Source: Hymenobacter arizonensis (GTDB lineage Bacteria > Bacteroidota > Bacteroidia > Cytophagales > Hymenobacteraceae). Taken from it: 64,000 nt of DNA. The notes beneath the pieces are model-generated. The model had not been told where the DNA came from and ran no database searches. It saw only the letters and a list, made by a program, of their open reading frames with translations. The position numbers and the translations under genes were made by a program. Location: contig NZ_FOXS01000004.1 in NCBI RefSeq assembly GCF_900115775.1, positions 451,220 through 515,219 on the forward strand, read 5' to 3'. This document shows, in pieces, positions 61,644 through 64,000 of the stretch (position 1 is its first letter; each line of letters starts with the position of its first letter).

Positions 61644-62560
61644 AAGTTGCGGTAGTAGGGTCGAATTCGTTGCTGGCTTCCTACTTAGTGGACACACTTT
61701 TGGAAGATAATGTGCATCATCTGCACTTATTTGGTAAAATGCCTGGCGTGGATAACGCGAATACGACGTTCACCTATTTCGCCTATCCTGAAAGTGTGGT
61801 TGATTTTTCTACGCTTCTTTTGTGCGATGCCATAATTTATTGCGCTGCTACAGGAGTTCAGGCAAATAAAGTAACAGATACTTCGCTAGTATACGAGGTA
61901 AACGCATTATTGCCAATCAAAATAATCAATTACCTGAGCGACCACTGTTTTTCCGGTATATGGGTAAGCTTCGGGTCATATTTCGAAATCGGGAATAATG
62001 ATGCCAATCATTACTTTACCGAAGCTGAAGTGACGTTAAGTGAATTAGCTATTCCAAATCATTATTGCTCATCGAAAAGGCTGCTGACCAGGTTTTTAAG
62101 TAGTGGATTAACTACAATTAAAGTGTTTCATTTTATTCTCCCTACCATTTATGGTGCCAGGGAAAACTCCTCTCGATTAATACCTTATATCGTTGAGTCT
62201 TTAAAAAATGAGCAGCCTATGCAACTGAGCGCAGGTACCCAAGTGCGGCAATACCTGCATTGTCTCGACGTAGCTGCTTTAGTAAGGCTGGTGATACAAT
62301 CTGACTGCTTACCTGGTATCTACAACGTAGCCAGTGAGGAAGCCATACAAATTCGGGATTTAGTAAAAAGGATTTTTTCGTCGTTTAATAAGGACGCCGA
62401 AACTTCTTTGGGTTCCTTAAGTACCCGGGATGAAAGCATGAGATTTCTGGCTATTGATACTCAGAAACTTGCTGAATACATTCCTGAATGGAAAGCTTCT
62501 GTGGATTTGCAGCAAGGTATAAATGAGTACTTGCAGCAGTCAGTTTTATCAAAAGAGTAG
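61640..62560 (+). CDS. NAD-dependent epimerase/dehydratase, probable CDP-dideoxyhexose reductase
   Basis: The protein has 306 residues and starts inside the ATGA overlap with rfbG. The short-chain fold begins MKVAVVGSNSLLASYLVDTLLE, in which the usual GxxGxxG reads GSNSLLAS, so the nucleotide loop is changed. YCSSKRLLTRFL near 142 has the Tyr and Lys pair, and RQYLHCLDVAALV near 200 is standard. In Yersinia and Salmonella clusters the gene next to rfbFGH reduces the 4-keto group to give CDP-paratose, abequose or tyvelose precursors, and this gene is in that place. Which sugar is made cannot be told. Confidence 0.78.
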   Translation: MKVAVVGSNSLLASYLVDTLLEDNVHHLHLFGKMPGVDNANTTFTYFAYPESVVDFSTLLLCDAIIYCAATGVQANKVTDTSLVYEVNALLPIKIINYLSDHCFSGIWVSFGSYFEIGNNDANHYFTEAEVTLSELAIPNHYCSSKRLLTRFLSSGLTTIKVFHFILPTIYGARENSSRLIPYIVESLKNEQPMQLSAGTQVRQYLHCLDVAALVRLVIQSDCLPGIYNVASEEAIQIRDLVKRIFSSFNKDAETSLGSLSTRDESMRFLAIDTQKLAEYIPEWKASVDLQQGINEYLQQSVLSKE

Positions 62561-62710
62561 ATTCCATTAATCTCTTCTCCGTTTAATTATTTGAAAAGGT
62601 GGCAGGCTATCATTAGTACGCTGCCTCAGTTGAGTCATAGGTATTTGGGAGTGCTTTCCACAGTTTACTCTTCTACCCTCGTCTCAACGATTATTTAACT
62701 GCCCAAGCAC

Positions 62711-64000
62711 ATGTTTAAGAATATTACTGAAGAGAATGGATTGCGCGAGTCGCTGATGAAGGTTGCCAATGCAAACGTGACCAAGGTCATCGTGCCGGGG
62801 GTGGACTACATCCCGGTGACGGGCAAGGTGCTGGACGCGGAGGACCTGCTCTACGGGGTGGACGCGACGCTCGACGGCTGGCTGACGACGGGCCGCTTCG
62901 GCCCCAAGTTCGAGCAGAAGCTGGCCAAGTGGATGGGGTGCAAGTCGGCGCTGGTGGTCAATTCGGGCTCTTCGGCCAACCTGGTGGCCTTCTACACCCT
63001 GACCTCGCCCAAGCTGGGCGAGCGCGCCCTCAAGCCCGGCGACGAGGTCATCACGGTGGCGGCGGGCTTTCCGACCACCGTCAACCCGCTGATTCAGTTC
63101 GGCTGCGTGCCGGTGTTCGTCGACGTCGACATTCCCGGCTACAACATCAAGGCGGAGCTGCTCGAGCAGGCCGTCACGCCCAAGACCAAGGCCATCATGA
63201 TGGCCCACACCCTGGGCAACCCGTTTAACCTGGCCGAGGTGATGCGCGTGGCCCAGAAGCACAACCTGTGGGTGATTGAGGACGACTGTGACTCGCTCGG
63301 GGCCACCTACAACGGGCAGAAGACGGGCACCTTCGGCGACCTGGCCACGCTCTCCTTCTACCCGGCCCACCACATCACCATGGGCGAGGGCGGGGCCGTG
63401 CTCATCAACAACATCCGGCTGAAAAAGATAGCCGAGAGCTTCCGCGACTGGGGGCGCGACTGCTACTGCGAGCCGGGCAAGGACAACACGTGCAACAAGC
63501 GCTTCTGCCAGCAGCTGGGCGAGCTGCCCCACGGCTACGACCACAAGTACACCTACTCGCACATCGGCTTCAACCTGAAGGTGACCGACATGCAGGCGGC
63601 CATCGGCCTGAGCCAGCTCACCAAAGCGGACTTTTTTGTGCAGCGCCGCCGCGAAAACCACGCCTTGTTGCTCAGCAAAATGAAGCAGTTTGAAGAGCAC
63701 TTCGTCCTGCCCGAAGCGACGCCCAATTCCGAGCCCAGCTGGTTCGGCTTCCTGCTCACGCTGCGCGACGACAGCCCCATCAGCCGCCAGGCCCTGGTGC
63801 AGCACCTGGAGGACCACAAGATTGGCACCCGCCTGCTCTTCGCCGGCAACCTGCTGCGCCAGCCCGCCTACCGCCACATCGCGCACCGCGTGGTAGGCGA
63901 CCTCTCGAACACCGACACGGTCATGAACCGCTCGTTCTGGCTGGGCGTGTGGCCCGGGCTCCACGAGGAGCACTACGACTACATGGTCGAAGTTATTCGC
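62711..64000 (+). CDS. rfbH: CDP-4-keto-6-deoxyglucose 3-dehydrase, cut by the window end
   Basis: The frame of 430 codons from the ATG at 62711 is open to the last base. It is a DegT-like fold with PMP: VNSGSSANLVAFYTL near 78, VIEDDCDSLGATYNG near 190 and FYPAHHITMGEGGA near 216, where His replaces the PLP Lys, the mark of E1 (RfbH). Cysteines in RDCYCEPGKDNTCNKRF near 247-260 and the DDC near 193 fit the single [2Fe-2S] cluster. It removes the 3-hydroxyl with the RfbI reductase. The first 20 codons are AT-rich while the rest is strongly GC-biased, unlike the genes before it. On the opposite strand a long open frame is only its shadow. Confidence 0.93.
   Translation, partial: MFKNITEENGLRESLMKVANANVTKVIVPGVDYIPVTGKVLDAEDLLYGVDATLDGWLTTGRFGPKFEQKLAKWMGCKSALVVNSGSSANLVAFYTLTSPKLGERALKPGDEVITVAAGFPTTVNPLIQFGCVPVFVDVDIPGYNIKAELLEQAVTPKTKAIMMAHTLGNPFNLAEVMRVAQKHNLWVIEDDCDSLGATYNGQKTGTFGDLATLSFYPAHHITMGEGGAVLINNIRLKKIAESFRDWGRDCYCEPGKDNTCNKRFCQQLGELPHGYDHKYTYSHIGFNLKVTDMQAAIGLSQLTKADFFVQRRRENHALLLSKMKQFEEHFVLPEATPNSEPSWFGFLLTLRDDSPISRQALVQHLEDHKIGTRLLFAGNLLRQPAYRHIAHRVVGDLSNTDTVMNRSFWLGVWPGLHEEHYDYMVEVIR

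Noticed and set aside
62684..63973. A 429-codon minus-strand open frame rich in Val, Ala, Gly and His
   Set aside because: It is the antisense shadow of rfbH, whose plus-strand translation has all family motifs; GC-rich genes often leave such frames.

Overview
The window looks like a chromosome segment of a pigmented-soil/air Bacteroidota of the Hymenobacter type. The basis is a high-GC genome with SusC/SusD and Oar-like TonB-dependent receptors, a one-protein hybrid two-component regulator, many lipoproteins, TAnnTTTG-type promoter boxes instead of sigma70 boxes, and intergenic perfect hairpins. The genus is an inference from style, not from a marker gene.

Layout. (1) 1-3.6 kb, minus strand: purine catabolism (guanine deaminase, then xanthine dehydrogenase small and large subunits) next to an unknown lipoprotein. 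(2) 3.7-10.8 kb: a glycosyltransferase, a HEAT-repeat/cyclophilin fusion lipoprotein, an aldo/keto reductase, a cupin, and a cysE-cysK cysteine pair. (3) 10.8-19.9 kb: tRNA-Ala(GGC), two tandem Oar-like TonB-dependent receptors with nearly identical N-termini, a DUF4397 lipoprotein between them, and an NlpC/P60 lipoprotein. (4) 19.9-24 kb: a GlcD-type FAD oxidase, an exported amidase and an acyl-CoA-binding protein. (5) 24-34.5 kb and 54.2-64 kb: a surface polysaccharide (O-antigen-like) cluster with asnB, UDP-glucuronate and UDP-xylose synthesis, a 3-amino-3,6-dideoxyhexose branch (fdtA, GNAT acetyltransferase, fdtB), glycosyltransferases, GDP-fucose synthase, a Wzm/Wzt exporter, and a CDP-3,6-dideoxyhexose branch (rfbF, rfbG, an SDR reductase, rfbH cut by the window end).

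The polysaccharide cluster is broken in the middle. From about 30 to 36 kb it carries decayed IS1595, IS5 and IS3 elements, and the genes between the two oppositely oriented IS1595 copies run backwards. From 36.3 to 48.2 kb lies a complete fructan utilisation locus: regulator with a sugar-binding sensor, SusC, SusD, sugar porter, PfkB kinase and GH32 hydrolase, all on the minus strand. It is followed by an S41 peptidase and an unknown membrane protein. A second IS3-family element (52.6-53.9 kb) closes this block. My reading is that a roughly 19 kb island bracketed by related IS3 elements landed in the polysaccharide cluster and split a membrane-protein gene whose two ends survive at 31.6-32.3 kb and 53.9-54.1 kb, and that recombination between the IS1595 copies inverted the adjoining segment.

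No CRISPR array, phage, toxin or clear new defence system was seen. The most unusual sequence-level signal is one identical 15-bp block present inside the transposase genes of both IS3 elements.
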